Of a stretch of 64,000 nt of DNA, positions 33,347 to 41,988 are shown in pieces (the first letter of the stretch is position 1; each line of letters starts with the position of its first letter). The DNA comes from Phycisphaerales bacterium (GTDB lineage: Bacteria; Planctomycetota; Phycisphaerae; Phycisphaerales; UBA1924), in the NCBI GenBank assembly GCA_020847535.1, contig JADLBU010000050.1, positions 46,333-110,332 on the forward strand. The letters run 5' to 3'. The notes beneath the pieces are model-generated. The model ran no database searches, had not been told where the DNA came from, and worked only from the letters and a program-made list of their open reading frames with translations. The position numbers were made by a program, and so were the translations under genes.

Positions 33347-34582
33347 GTGCGGGTCACGCTGACGAGAGTCTGTTCGCTGCTTCTGCTGCTCGCGTGGGTG
33401 CGGCCATCCTTCGGAATGGCGGCGGTCCATGAGCCCGACGGGGTGGTGGGGCCATACATGGATTTCTGGGCCTCGCCCTGCACCGTGGGCGACATCGCCA
33501 TCCTGCGCCGGCTTGCGAAGCTTGATGACCAGCAGGCCGGCGCCGCGATCGAGGTGCTGGAAACGGCGGAGACGGAGATCGCCGCGGCTCGGCGGCGGGC
33601 GTTTCTGCGGTATGAGAAGCTGGTGGAAGAATCCCCGAAGGTTAACGAGGATGCCGCGGCGCGCGCGCCCCTCAAGCCCACGTACGAGAAGTACCTGAGG
33701 GAGCGGGAGGATGCCGAACGGAGATTCCTGGACGACCTGCGGGTGATCCTGAACTCGGGCCAGACAAGCGCCTGGGAGCAGTTCGTCAGGATCCGGAGGA
33801 TCCGGGCGATCAAGCGGGATGAGCACGCGCCGTGGCCGGCGCTCGAGGAGGTGGTCGAGCACGCCGAGCTGAAGGGGGAGCAGCGGGTGCTTGCCGACCT
33901 GGGCGTTTCGAGTCAGCGCGAGAACATGGATGCGGTCGTCGATGAGCTTCTGCGCAGCCAGGGGGCGCTCACACGGATGCACGAGGGCTCGTGGATCTTC
34001 GATGGCTCGAAGTCGGAGGAGGAATCACTGAACCGGAAGATCCGGGATGGATCCCGTCACATGCGCGAGTCGGTTGATCGCGGGATCCGGGCGATCGCCG
34101 CGAACCTGGCGCCGGAGGCGGCGGAGCGCGTGCTGGCGCAGTACCAGGTCGAGCGGATAGTGCAGATCAGCAACCAGCGTCGGCCGCGGAGCGACAACAT
34201 GGTCCGGGATGTGCTGGCGGTCTCGACACTCACGGAAGAGCAGAATGCAAGGGTTGAGCGGCACGTGCGGCGGGCGGAGGCCGAGCTGGCGCGGCTCTAC
34301 AAGGACTTTGTGGATGTGCGGTCCGCACATCGGCTGGGGGATGAGACCATCGCGGACAAGGCCGAGGCACTGCAGAAGGAAGTCTGGAAGGCGGCGATCC
34401 CGGTGTGGCAGATGCTCCGCAAGGATGTGAAGGCTGTGCTGACCGAGGAGCAGCGGAGAGCCTTTGATGCGGGGGATGAGCCTCCGCTGAGGCCGCCCTC
34501 GCCCCGGAAAAGGGAGATCCCGCGGATCGAGGACATCGACAGGCTCGCCGAGATCCAGGCGCAGGAGGAGGGCCGGAGATGA
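33347..34582 (+). CDS. Secreted LTxxQ-motif protein, tandem paralogue 3 of 4
   Basis: A 411-residue paralogue. GTG 33347, eight bases after CGGGAG, gives MRVTLTRVCSLLLLLAWVRP, a signal peptide; longer in-frame starts at ATG 33290 or earlier overlap the previous gene or give an unlikely leader. The matching blocks are VSTLTEEQNARVERHV and VLTEEQRRAFDAGDEPPL, with a basic/acidic tail after them. The N-terminal domain is a charged helical region with FLDDLRVILNSGQTSAWEQF. The stop overlaps the fourth paralogue as ATGA. Confidence 0.8.
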   Translation: MRVTLTRVCSLLLLLAWVRPSFGMAAVHEPDGVVGPYMDFWASPCTVGDIAILRRLAKLDDQQAGAAIEVLETAETEIAAARRRAFLRYEKLVEESPKVNEDAAARAPLKPTYEKYLREREDAERRFLDDLRVILNSGQTSAWEQFVRIRRIRAIKRDEHAPWPALEEVVEHAELKGEQRVLADLGVSSQRENMDAVVDELLRSQGALTRMHEGSWIFDGSKSEEESLNRKIRDGSRHMRESVDRGIRAIAANLAPEAAERVLAQYQVERIVQISNQRRPRSDNMVRDVLAVSTLTEEQNARVERHVRRAEAELARLYKDFVDVRSAHRLGDETIADKAEALQKEVWKAAIPVWQMLRKDVKAVLTEEQRRAFDAGDEPPLRPPSPRKREIPRIEDIDRLAEIQAQEEGRR

Positions 34583-35778
34583 CGCGTTGGGGCATCATCC
34601 TTGCAGCGCTCTTGACGGTGTCCCTTGGAAGGGCGAGCGGTCAATCACCCGAGTTGCTGACGCCGATACTGGGGGAGCGGCAGGTGTTCATCGTGCGCGA
34701 CCTGATCGTGCTGCGGGACACGGTTGGCCTTGGCCCCGACCAGCTCGGCGCTGCGCGGGATCTTCTGAGCGGGTACCTGTCGCAGTGCGGTGATGTCGCC
34801 AGGCGAACCGAGCGGCTTACATCGCGGGCGTACTCTGATCTCAGCTATGAGATGATCAGCAGCGATGAGTACAACCAGTTCCGCTTTCGCATGCGAGAGC
34901 AGAGGATCGCCGGCCGGATCGCGGCGGAGCAATCGCTGCTCGATGACCTGCGGGCGATCCTGACCGAGGAGCAGCAAGGACGGTGGGACATGTTCATGAA
35001 GGCCCGGCGTGCGCTGGCGGTCCAGCGGGCGAGGCTGATGCCGTGGGCGATGATCGGGGATGTGCTCGGGGAGTTTGGTCTGACGCCGGCGGAGAAGTCA
35101 TCACTGGAAGCTGTTGTGGCGAGAGAGATGGATGAGCTGGACCGGCCGATCCGGGAGTACCTGGGGATCCACGGGGAGCTGGATGCCAGGCAGCACTCGC
35201 TCAAGCGGGATTTCGACAAGGAGCGCCAGATCGAGAAGGATCGCGGCGAGGCGTGCCTGAAGCTTGATGAGCGGGTGCAGCAGGCCATCCGCATGATCGC
35301 CGGGGAGCTGGGCGGAGATCGCGGGGAGGCGCTCCGGGCGTTCCACGAGGGGCTGCGGACGCAGCGCGTGATGAAGTGGACGCCGCTGCGGCGGGAGCGG
35401 CCGATGAGAGATTACCGGGAGGTCTCGACGCTCAGCGCCGATCAGAAGAAACGCATCGACGACCTGATCGCCGTCGGTGAGGTGGAACGGCAAGTCATCT
35501 ACAAGCAATACACCCAGTTTCAGCGGCTGGCGTACGCCGGGCAGCAACTACCCCAGCCAGAGTCCGGCCAGATACGGGAGGCGGCGGACAAGGCGTGGGA
35601 TGAGCGATTCGACAGGCTCAAGTCCGATGTAAGAGGCGTTCTGACGGACCAGCAGCGTCAGGCGTACGACGATGGGACCGAGCCGCAGCTTGTCTGGGGT
35701 GACATGTGGTACAACCCCGGCGGGGATTGGGAAGAAGAAGAGGAGCCCGACGATCTCCAGACCCTGGATGGGCAGTAA
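34579..35778 (+). CDS. Secreted LTxxQ-motif protein, tandem paralogue 4 of 4
   Basis: A 399-residue paralogue coupled to gene 3 by ATGA. The signal peptide MTRWGIILAALLTVSLGRAS precedes a helical mature part with ILTEEQQGRWDMFMKARR, GLTPAEKSSLEAVVARE, VSTLSADQKKRIDDLI and the C-terminal VLTDQQRQAYDDGTEPQL. It ends in an acidic tail (WEEEEEPDD). As in the others there are few cysteines and no catalytic motif. The repeated LTxxQ blocks at equivalent places in all four proteins are seen directly; any role in envelope stress or metal/ligand binding is inference. Confidence 0.8.
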   Translation: MTRWGIILAALLTVSLGRASGQSPELLTPILGERQVFIVRDLIVLRDTVGLGPDQLGAARDLLSGYLSQCGDVARRTERLTSRAYSDLSYEMISSDEYNQFRFRMREQRIAGRIAAEQSLLDDLRAILTEEQQGRWDMFMKARRALAVQRARLMPWAMIGDVLGEFGLTPAEKSSLEAVVAREMDELDRPIREYLGIHGELDARQHSLKRDFDKERQIEKDRGEACLKLDERVQQAIRMIAGELGGDRGEALRAFHEGLRTQRVMKWTPLRRERPMRDYREVSTLSADQKKRIDDLIAVGEVERQVIYKQYTQFQRLAYAGQQLPQPESGQIREAADKAWDERFDRLKSDVRGVLTDQQRQAYDDGTEPQLVWGDMWYNPGGDWEEEEEPDDLQTLDGQ

Positions 35779-35862
35779 CGGAAGAGCGGGAGCGGCATCC
35801 AAATGCCATCTCCAGGCGAATGATGAGGCAGGAAGATCGGACCCCCGGCGTGGAGCGATGCG

Positions 35863-36546
35863 ATGACGGCGATTGCGTTCGGGCGATTGGTTCAGGCAGG
35901 CTGGTGTGGCGTGGCGATCTTGGTGCTCTCGGGTAGTGGGGGGTGCGGTGGCGCGCCGGGGAGCACTTCATCCTCAGGTTCCCATCCGAAGGCCGATTCG
36001 AAGACCAGTTCCAAAGCCGAGGAGTCCGTGGAGCAGAACATGGCATCCAGCAGCATCAACGTGCGTGGAGTTTCGGACCAGTCGGGCGCGGAACAGGCGA
36101 AGGTCGTCAAGTCTGATGCCCAGTGGCGCAAGGAGCTCACGCCCGAGCAATACCACGTGCTGCGCGAGAAGGGGACCGAGCGGGCATTCACGGGCAAGTA
36201 CTGGAACACCAAGACCGCCGGGACTTACAAGTGCGCGGGGTGCGGGGCGATGCTGTTCACATCGACGGAGAAGTTCGATTCGGGGTGTGGTTGGCCCAGC
36301 TTTTTCCGCAAGGCGGCTGGGGCGAACATCCAGGAGCACACAGATACCAGCTTCGGGATGGAGCGGATCGAGGTGACCTGCACGCGCTGCGGTGGTCACC
36401 TGGGGCATGTCTTTGATGACGGGCCGGAGCCGACCGGGTTGAGGTATTGCATCAATTCAGTCTCGGTGGTGCTCGAGCCGGCGGATGGATCCCAGCCTCC
36501 CAGTGGCGAACAGAGCCCGTCCGCGAAGGGCGATCCTGCGAGGTAG
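35863..36546 (+). CDS. msrB: Exported methionine-R-sulfoxide reductase MsrB
   Basis: A 227-residue MsrB that reduces methionine-R-sulfoxide in oxidised proteins. The catalytic Cys196 is in LRYCINS. Zinc is held by Cys124/Cys127 (CAGC) and Cys173/Cys176 (CTRC). Typical segments [20 protein letters not shown] and SGCGWPSF are present, with a second cysteine in SGCGWPSF that could serve as the resolving residue. The extra ~75-residue N-terminus is a signal peptide (possibly lipoprotein-type, SGSGGC) and Ser/Lys-rich linker, so the enzyme would work outside the cytoplasm, perhaps protecting the Met-containing exported proteins nearby. Confidence 0.94.
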   Translation: MTAIAFGRLVQAGWCGVAILVLSGSGGCGGAPGSTSSSGSHPKADSKTSSKAEESVEQNMASSSINVRGVSDQSGAEQAKVVKSDAQWRKELTPEQYHVLREKGTERAFTGKYWNTKTAGTYKCAGCGAMLFTSTEKFDSGCGWPSFFRKAAGANIQEHTDTSFGMERIEVTCTRCGGHLGHVFDDGPEPTGLRYCINSVSVVLEPADGSQPPSGEQSPSAKGDPAR

Positions 36547-36634
36547 CGCACGGGGAGCGAGGGGGCGAAACCGGGGCATCCCGATACCCAACAACCAGGC
36601 GCCGCCGTTGGTATGCGGCGCTTGGAGCTGCCCC

Positions 36635-37327
36635 ATGGGCACCCTCTCACTGGTATGGAAGCTCGCGACCGGCCCGATCTGGCTAATGTGGTCCGGTTAC
36701 AAAGGACTTTGGTGGGTGTTCGGCGATACACACGCGACGCCCACCGCGAAGCCACGATCCCAGGTTCAGCCCGCCGATGGCAAGGCCGATGCCACCGTTG
36801 CCGGGGCTGATGGGGATCAGAAGTCATCATTCGAGGTCGTGGATTCACGACCCGAGAAGCTTCCGGTGCCCAAGAAGGCGCTGCGGGGCGGATTCATCGG
36901 CACGCTCCTGTGCTCGGCGGGCATGTTCATTGCCGGCAACGGGCTGGCGGCGACCCAGGTGATGTCTCCCGAGCGGGCGATGGCGGCCTGGATGTGGGGA
37001 ACAGGGATGGTGGCGGTGGTCAGCATCTTCGCGGTCCGCCGGATTGCCCGGCTGGACCGTGAGCGACGCGGGTTCAAGCACTTCTTCCGCTGCGCTGGGA
37101 GCAAGGCGGCCGGGGCGTGCACATGGGCAGCCGGGCAGGCCGCCAAGGGCGCTGCCGGCGCGGTCAACCTCGGCAAGCGGGGGGTTGAGGAGGCCGCAGG
37201 CCTCAATAACCGCCACGATGTGACCGGGAAGGTCAAGGCGGGGGTTGGCGGCGTGATGGGCGCGGCCAGGAAGGCGTGGTCATCGATCGGGCGAGCCGCT
37301 CCCGCGGATGTCAAGACCGCGGCCTGA
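36635..37327 (+). CDS. Membrane protein of unknown function
   Basis: A 230-residue protein. ATG 36635, eight bases after TTGGAG, gives MGTLSLVWKLATGPIWLMWS; a longer frame to 36485 overlaps msrB. It has an N-terminal amphipathic/hydrophobic segment with aromatic residues, an acidic linker, two membrane helices (GGFIGTLLCSAGMFIAGNGL and MAAWMWGTGMVAVVSIFAV), then a basic Ala/Gly-rich tail (AAGQAAKGAAGAVNLGKRG). No known domain is recognised. It starts 88 bases after msrB and could be its co-transcribed neighbour. Confidence 0.7.
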   Translation: MGTLSLVWKLATGPIWLMWSGYKGLWWVFGDTHATPTAKPRSQVQPADGKADATVAGADGDQKSSFEVVDSRPEKLPVPKKALRGGFIGTLLCSAGMFIAGNGLAATQVMSPERAMAAWMWGTGMVAVVSIFAVRRIARLDRERRGFKHFFRCAGSKAAGACTWAAGQAAKGAAGAVNLGKRGVEEAAGLNNRHDVTGKVKAGVGGVMGAARKAWSSIGRAAPADVKTAA

Positions 37328-37626
37328 GCTTGCTGTCGGCACGTGCGCAGGGTCGGGGAGGCTACGTCTGCCGCGAAAACAGGGACAGGGTATGTATGCG
37401 AGCCCGGCGAACCCGCCGGGCTTCTGCCGTTCACATCGTCGATCGAAGGGCCGATGGAGAGGTATCGGACGTATACTCGCCGCCGGCCGGAGGGCTAGGC
37501 CCGAGTGAATTGTGCGGCAAGCCGGGTGCCCGGCGGCGGGGATGCCGATGGATGGGAAGTGGGGGGAGTGAGGGAGTGGGGGGAGCGGAGTTTGTCGTGA
37601 GTCGGGTGAATATGAAAGGAACGAAC

Positions 37627-39429
37627 ATGCAGGTGGCGAGCAAACAGGCGGTCAGGTCCAAGGGTTGGCGCCGCCTGAGCGCGGCGGTTCTGATGGTGTG
37701 TTGCGGTCAAGCCGCGAGCATCGCGCGGGCGGATCTGCCGCCGGCGATGGATCGGGTGCCGACCGATGCGATGGGCGCGGTGGCGATCCGCAACCTGACG
37801 GCGTTCCATGAGCGCGTCAGCCAGTACGCTGAGCTGTTCAACGTCGATCTGGAGGCCGGTGGGTTCTCGCACATGGAGCAGTTGCTCCAGACGCCGGGCC
37901 TCGCGAAGGATGGATCCGCGGTCGTCGTGATCCTCCCCCACCCTCCCGAGGAGGAGAACCAGGACAAGTACACGGTGGTTCTGACGCCGGTATCGGACGC
38001 CAAGGCGTTCGCGACCAGCCTGAAGGCCGAGGGCGAAGGCGTGATGAAGGCCGATCTCGACGGCACCACGGTGTACATGAAGGATGCGGGTGGCGGCTAT
38101 GTCGTCATGGGCCCGGATGAGGCCGTTGTCAGCGGGTTCAAGCCGGCCCAGGGCTCTTCTGCCAAGCTCAAGCAGGCGATGGGCGCTTCTGCCGTGAAGG
38201 CCGCCGATCACGCCGATGTGGTCGTGTACCTCACGATGCCGCTGGTCAAGCCCGGCATCGAGGCCGGCCAGCAGCAGATGAAGGAGCAGGGTGAGATGGT
38301 CGCGATGATGGCCGGGGGCCAGGGTGATCAGATGGCGATGGTCTCCAAGGCCGCCGAGGCGATGGCGCAAAACCTGGAGCGCGACGGCCAGGCGGTGGTC
38401 GCGGCGATCGGGGCTGATGAATTCGGCGTGACGTTCGATCTGATCGCCCAGTTCAAGGAAGGCTCCTCGTCGGCGAATCAGTTCCAGGTGGATGGCTCGG
38501 CGAACTCGATTGTCGCGGCCCTGCCGCAGGTGAATTACCTGTTCGCCGGCGCGCTGGACACCTCATCTCCGATCATCAAGTCGTGGATGAAGGAAGCCCA
38601 GCAGCAGCAGGCGCAGGCGGGCGGGGAGGCGATCGGCGCCTGGACCCAGATCATGGCCTCGATGGACAACGTGGACGGTGTGGGGAGCATGATCGGCCTG
38701 CCTCCGGGCGGGATGATGGGCGGGATGCTGACGGCAAGCTCGATGTTCATCAAGACCAAGGATCCACAAGGGTTTGTCACCGGCATGAAGGCCGGTATCG
38801 AAGGCGTCAACGGCCAGCAGGTCGGGCAGGCGAAGGCCAAGACGAGCTACAAGGCCGGCGCGGTCGATGTCGCGGGCGGCAAGAAGGTGGATTCGTGGGA
38901 GATGGACATCCCGCTGGATCCCGACGATCCCAACGCGATGATGATGCAGCAGGCTCAGATGATGCTCTACGGGACGACCGGTCCGGCGGGGCTGATCGGT
39001 ACGACCGATACGGGCGTGGTGATGACGATGGGCAAGAACTCGCTTTTGATGGGCTCGGCGCTCGAGTCGGCCAAGACCGGCAAGGGCTTCGCGGGCCAGG
39101 AGGTCGTGACGCCGGTGGAGTCCAAGCTCCCGGGCAACCGCGTGTTTGAGTTGTACGTGGGCGTCAAGGGCATCATCGACATGGTGGGCCCGTTCGTGGC
39201 GATGCAGACCGGCGGAGCGCCCCCGAAGGCCCCCGATCGGCTGGCGCCGGTGGCGCTCGCCGGGTCGATGAGCGGCGGCGCGGTTGGGATGCACTTTGTG
39301 GTGCCGCGCGAGGTTCTGCAGACGGTCGCGGACCTGCTCGGGCAGTTCCAGGCCGATGTCGAGGATGGTGCGGACGAGCCTGACGCGGATGCCCCCGCCG
39401 AAGACAAGAAGCGCAGCCCCCGCTTCTAA
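37627..39429 (+). CDS. Secreted protein of unknown function, Met/Gln-rich
   Basis: A 600-residue exported protein. ATG 37627 follows GAAAGGAACGAAC; a longer open frame upstream is unlikely. The signal peptide is about 35 residues (LMVCCGQAASIARAD). The mature protein looks like two alpha/beta repeats (TDAMGAVAIRNLTAFHERV and ANSIVAALPQVNYLFAGALD), with Met/Gly/Gln-rich segments such as GLPPGGMMGGMLTASSMF. Planctomycetes have many such large exported proteins with no known role. The stop codon lies on the edge of an inverted repeat. The 299 bases upstream show no gene. Confidence 0.75.
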   Translation: MQVASKQAVRSKGWRRLSAAVLMVCCGQAASIARADLPPAMDRVPTDAMGAVAIRNLTAFHERVSQYAELFNVDLEAGGFSHMEQLLQTPGLAKDGSAVVVILPHPPEEENQDKYTVVLTPVSDAKAFATSLKAEGEGVMKADLDGTTVYMKDAGGGYVVMGPDEAVVSGFKPAQGSSAKLKQAMGASAVKAADHADVVVYLTMPLVKPGIEAGQQQMKEQGEMVAMMAGGQGDQMAMVSKAAEAMAQNLERDGQAVVAAIGADEFGVTFDLIAQFKEGSSSANQFQVDGSANSIVAALPQVNYLFAGALDTSSPIIKSWMKEAQQQQAQAGGEAIGAWTQIMASMDNVDGVGSMIGLPPGGMMGGMLTASSMFIKTKDPQGFVTGMKAGIEGVNGQQVGQAKAKTSYKAGAVDVAGGKKVDSWEMDIPLDPDDPNAMMMQQAQMMLYGTTGPAGLIGTTDTGVVMTMGKNSLLMGSALESAKTGKGFAGQEVVTPVESKLPGNRVFELYVGVKGIIDMVGPFVAMQTGGAPPKAPDRLAPVALAGSMSGGAVGMHFVVPREVLQTVADLLGQFQADVEDGADEPDADAPAEDKKRSPRF

Positions 39430-39518
39430 GAGACTGTTTCAGAATGAGGTAGCAGAGCAGTAGAACACAGGCAGGATGCCTGTGCCACGAGATCGGGTAG
39501 GATTCTGAAACAGTCTCT
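39429..39518. repeat. Inverted repeat element with nested palindrome
   Basis: AGAGACTGTTTCAGAAT (39429-39445) and its exact reverse complement (39502-39518) bound a 90-bp unit. Inside is CACAGGCA-GGA-TGCCTGTG (39466-39484). The element begins at the last base of the preceding stop codon. It looks like a miniature mobile or RNA-folding repeat. Confidence 0.85.
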
Positions 39519-39555
39519 AAGCGCCCGTCCGCGAGTCGTATTGAGTGAACGTATG

Positions 39556-39590
39556 AAAGCCCCCTCGTAGATGCGAGGGGGCTTTGTTTT
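39556..39590 (+). terminator. Rho-independent terminator
   Basis: AAAGCCCCCTCG (39556-39567), loop TAGATG, CGAGGGGGCTTT (39574-39585) and then GTTTT: a strong 12-bp stem ending transcription of the 37627-39429 gene before terC. Confidence 0.9.
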
Positions 39591-39768
39591 CCATAGGATT
39601 GGGTCCAATCTTGCAGGTAATCTCCCGAGAGAAGCACCCGGCAGTTGGCGGCAACTCGGATACGCACTACCGTTGACCGCTTCGGCCCGGGAGCATGATG
39701 CTCACCCGGGATTGTGGGGCTCTGATTGGTGCTTCTGGGCGCGAGCGAGGAGAGGTCGGGAGTCGTTG
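39591..39768 (+). other. Leader region of terC, no recognised riboswitch
   Basis: These 178 bases between the terminator and terC include a hairpin with stem CCCGGGAGCA/TGCTC and a bulge (39686-39710). TerC genes often carry a manganese-responsive yybP-ykoY leader, but its core motifs could not be matched here by eye. The promoter is presumably in this stretch. Confidence 0.4.
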
Positions 39769-40941
39769 ATGCTCTGGGTCTGGGTCGCATTCATCGCAAT
39801 GGTCATCGTGCTCCTGGCGCTCGATCTGGGGGTATTCAACCGCAAGGCCGAGTCGGTCAGCGTCCGCAAGGCGATGCTCTTCACAGCCGTAACGGTGGTG
39901 CTGGCGCTGCTGTTCGCCGGGTTCGTGTACTGGCTGTACGAGGACCGGCGGTACGTCCCAGAGGTTCATCACAAGACGGGCGCCAACGCGACGGTGAAGT
40001 ATCTCACCGCGTGGCTCATCGAGTACGCGTTGAGCATGGACAACATCCTGGTCATCGCGCTGATCTTCAAGTACTTCTTCATCCCGGCCAAGTACCAGCA
40101 CCGGGTGCTGTTCTGGGGCATCGTCGGGGCGCTGGTGATGCGCGGCGCGATGATCGGCGTGGGCAGCGCGCTGCTCAGCTCGTTCGGGTGGGTGCGGTAT
40201 CTCTTCGGGGCGATCCTGTTCTTCACGGCGATCAAGCTGCTGCTCGCCAAGGAGGATGGGCTCGACCCAGAGCAGACGCTGGCAGCGAAGATCGGTCGCA
40301 AGCTGTTCCCGATCTCGCCCGAGCTGGACGGCCAGAGGTTCTTCACGCGTGTGAACGGGGTGCTGATGGCGACCCCGCTGTTCCTGGTGCTGCTGGTGAT
40401 CGAGGGGACGGATGTGATCTTTGCCGTGGATTCGATCCCGGCGGCGTTCGCGATCACACCGGACCCGTTCCTGGTCTTCACATCGAACATCTTCGCGATC
40501 CTGGGCCTGAGGTCGATGTACTTCGCGCTGGCGGCGGTCATCGACAAGTTCCGGTATCTCAAGACGGCCCTGATCTTCGTGCTGCTGTTCATCAGCGTGA
40601 AGATGGTTGTCAAGCCGCACACGATGCCCGGCGCCCCGCCCGAGCCGCACGCGTGGTGGCAGTACGACATCGAGCCGGTGTGGTCGCTGGGGATCGTGGT
40701 CGCGATGCTGGGGGTTGGGGTCGCGGCCTCGTGGATCTTCCCGGCCAAGAAGTCGGCGGAGCCCGAACCGGTGGAGATGCCCGAGGTCGTCGGTGAGAGC
40801 GAGTACGCGACGACCATCGTGACGATCCCGCAGCCCTCAGCGCCGCGGACCCCGGGCAAGGCCGCGGAGGCGGGGACCGGTTCAGGGCAGCGATCGGGCG
40901 CTGCCGATGTTCCGCCGGCGAGCGGTATGATGCCCGGATGA
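39769..40941 (+). CDS. TerC family integral membrane protein
   Basis: A 390-residue TerC/Alx protein with about nine membrane helices. ATG 39769, after GAGGAGAGGTCGGG, gives MLWVWVAFIAMVIVLLALDL, the standard first helix; the frame upstream is spurious. Hallmarks are LTAWLIEYALSMDNILVIAL, GALVMRGAMIGVGSALL and IEGTDVIFAVDSIPAAFAIT, carrying the acidic residues thought to bind metal. TerC proteins help export manganese and assist metalation of exported proteins. The C-terminal ~55 residues are a hydrophilic tail. The gene is coupled by ATGA to the ChaN-like lipoprotein gene, hinting at a joint metal or haem role. Confidence 0.93.
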   Translation: MLWVWVAFIAMVIVLLALDLGVFNRKAESVSVRKAMLFTAVTVVLALLFAGFVYWLYEDRRYVPEVHHKTGANATVKYLTAWLIEYALSMDNILVIALIFKYFFIPAKYQHRVLFWGIVGALVMRGAMIGVGSALLSSFGWVRYLFGAILFFTAIKLLLAKEDGLDPEQTLAAKIGRKLFPISPELDGQRFFTRVNGVLMATPLFLVLLVIEGTDVIFAVDSIPAAFAITPDPFLVFTSNIFAILGLRSMYFALAAVIDKFRYLKTALIFVLLFISVKMVVKPHTMPGAPPEPHAWWQYDIEPVWSLGIVVAMLGVGVAASWIFPAKKSAEPEPVEMPEVVGESEYATTIVTIPQPSAPRTPGKAAEAGTGSGQRSGAADVPPASGMMPG

Positions 40942-41900
40942 AGAGCATTCAATTCGGGATCGTGCTTGCCGTTGCGGGGATCGGGATCGCCGCAGCCGGC
41001 GGCTGCGCATCATCGCGCAAGTCCGAAGCGTCGGCAGCGCTGGTGGATGTCCGCAGCGCGCTGGTGTTCCGCGGGGATGGAGCCGCGGCGAGCTGGCCGG
41101 AGTTGAGCGCGGCGGCGGGAGCGGCCGATGCGGTGCTGCTGGGTGAGAACCACGGGCACCCGCTGGGGTTGGCGTCGGCGGCGAGCCTGTGGGGGGATGT
41201 GCTTGCCTCGGCGCCGCAGTCGGCGCTGTGCATGGAGTTCTTCGAGCGGGACCAGCAGGTGGGGCTGGATGACTACCTGGCGGGATTGACCGATGAGGCG
41301 GCGTTCCGCAAGGCGACCGGGCGCACCGATTCGGGGTATCCGGCCGGTCACCGGGAGATGGTCGAATCGGCCAAAGCGCACCGGCGGCCGGTGATCGCCG
41401 GGAACGCGCCGCGGCGATACGTGCGGCTGGCGAGGACCGAGGGGTACGACCGGCTCGCGGCGCTCCTGCCCGAGCAGCGCCGGCTCTTCAGGATCCCCGA
41501 TGCACTTCCCGGGCCAGAGAGCCAGTACCGCGTGAACTTTGATCGCGTGATGTCGGGCGAGGGAGAGCATGGATCGGGGGCATCCCCGGCGCGTTCACAC
41601 GAGAGCCAGGCACGGCTGGATGCCACGTTCCGCAGCCAGTCGCTCTGGGATTGGACGATGGCCGAGTCGGTCGCCGGGGCGCTGGCGGCCGGGCAGCGGC
41701 CGGTGGTGCTGGTGGTCGGGCGATTCCACATCGACAACCAGGGCGGGACGCTCCTGGCGCTGCGGGGCATGAGGCCCGGGGCGAAGATTGTCACGGTCAG
41801 CTTCGTTGACGAGTGGTCATCATCGCTCCGCGAGCAGGATCGCGGGCGAGCGGACTTTGTGGTCTACGTGGGGCCCTCGGCGGTGGAAGAGGGCGGGTGA
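40938..41900 (+). CDS. ChaN-like haem-binding lipoprotein family protein
   Basis: A 320-residue protein with a lipoprotein-type signal (AAAGGC). It matches the ChaN/DUF399 family: ADAVLLGENHGHPLGLASAA and the segment ALCMEFFERDQQVGLDDYLA near the N-terminus, and PVVLVVGRFHIDNQGGTLLA near the C-terminus, where the His-containing motifs lie. ChaN from Campylobacter binds haem and is anchored at the outer membrane. It starts inside the terC stop (ATGA). The active role here, haem uptake or hydrolase-like, is not known. Confidence 0.85.
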   Translation: MKSIQFGIVLAVAGIGIAAAGGCASSRKSEASAALVDVRSALVFRGDGAAASWPELSAAAGAADAVLLGENHGHPLGLASAASLWGDVLASAPQSALCMEFFERDQQVGLDDYLAGLTDEAAFRKATGRTDSGYPAGHREMVESAKAHRRPVIAGNAPRRYVRLARTEGYDRLAALLPEQRRLFRIPDALPGPESQYRVNFDRVMSGEGEHGSGASPARSHESQARLDATFRSQSLWDWTMAESVAGALAAGQRPVVLVVGRFHIDNQGGTLLALRGMRPGAKIVTVSFVDEWSSSLREQDRGRADFVVYVGPSAVEEGG

Positions 41901-41929
41901 GGAAGACGGGCTTTGGGGCGGCGCGGTGC

Positions 41930-41957
41930 AAAAAAAACCGGGGCCTTGCGGCCCCGG
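41930..41957 (-). terminator. Rho-independent terminator of the minus-strand ClpP-like operon
   Basis: On the minus strand CCGGGGCC-GCAA-GGCCCCGG is followed by eight T residues (41930-41937). It ends the 41989-44851 operon and lies 29 bases after the convergent ChaN-like gene. Confidence 0.93.
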
Positions 41958-41988
41958 CGGGAACGTGCATCGGAAGTGGGCGAGCCGA

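Noticed and set aside
39591..39768. Possible yybP-ykoY manganese riboswitch before terC
   Set aside because: Core conserved loops could not be matched by eye; only an unassigned hairpin is present. A covariance-model search would settle it.
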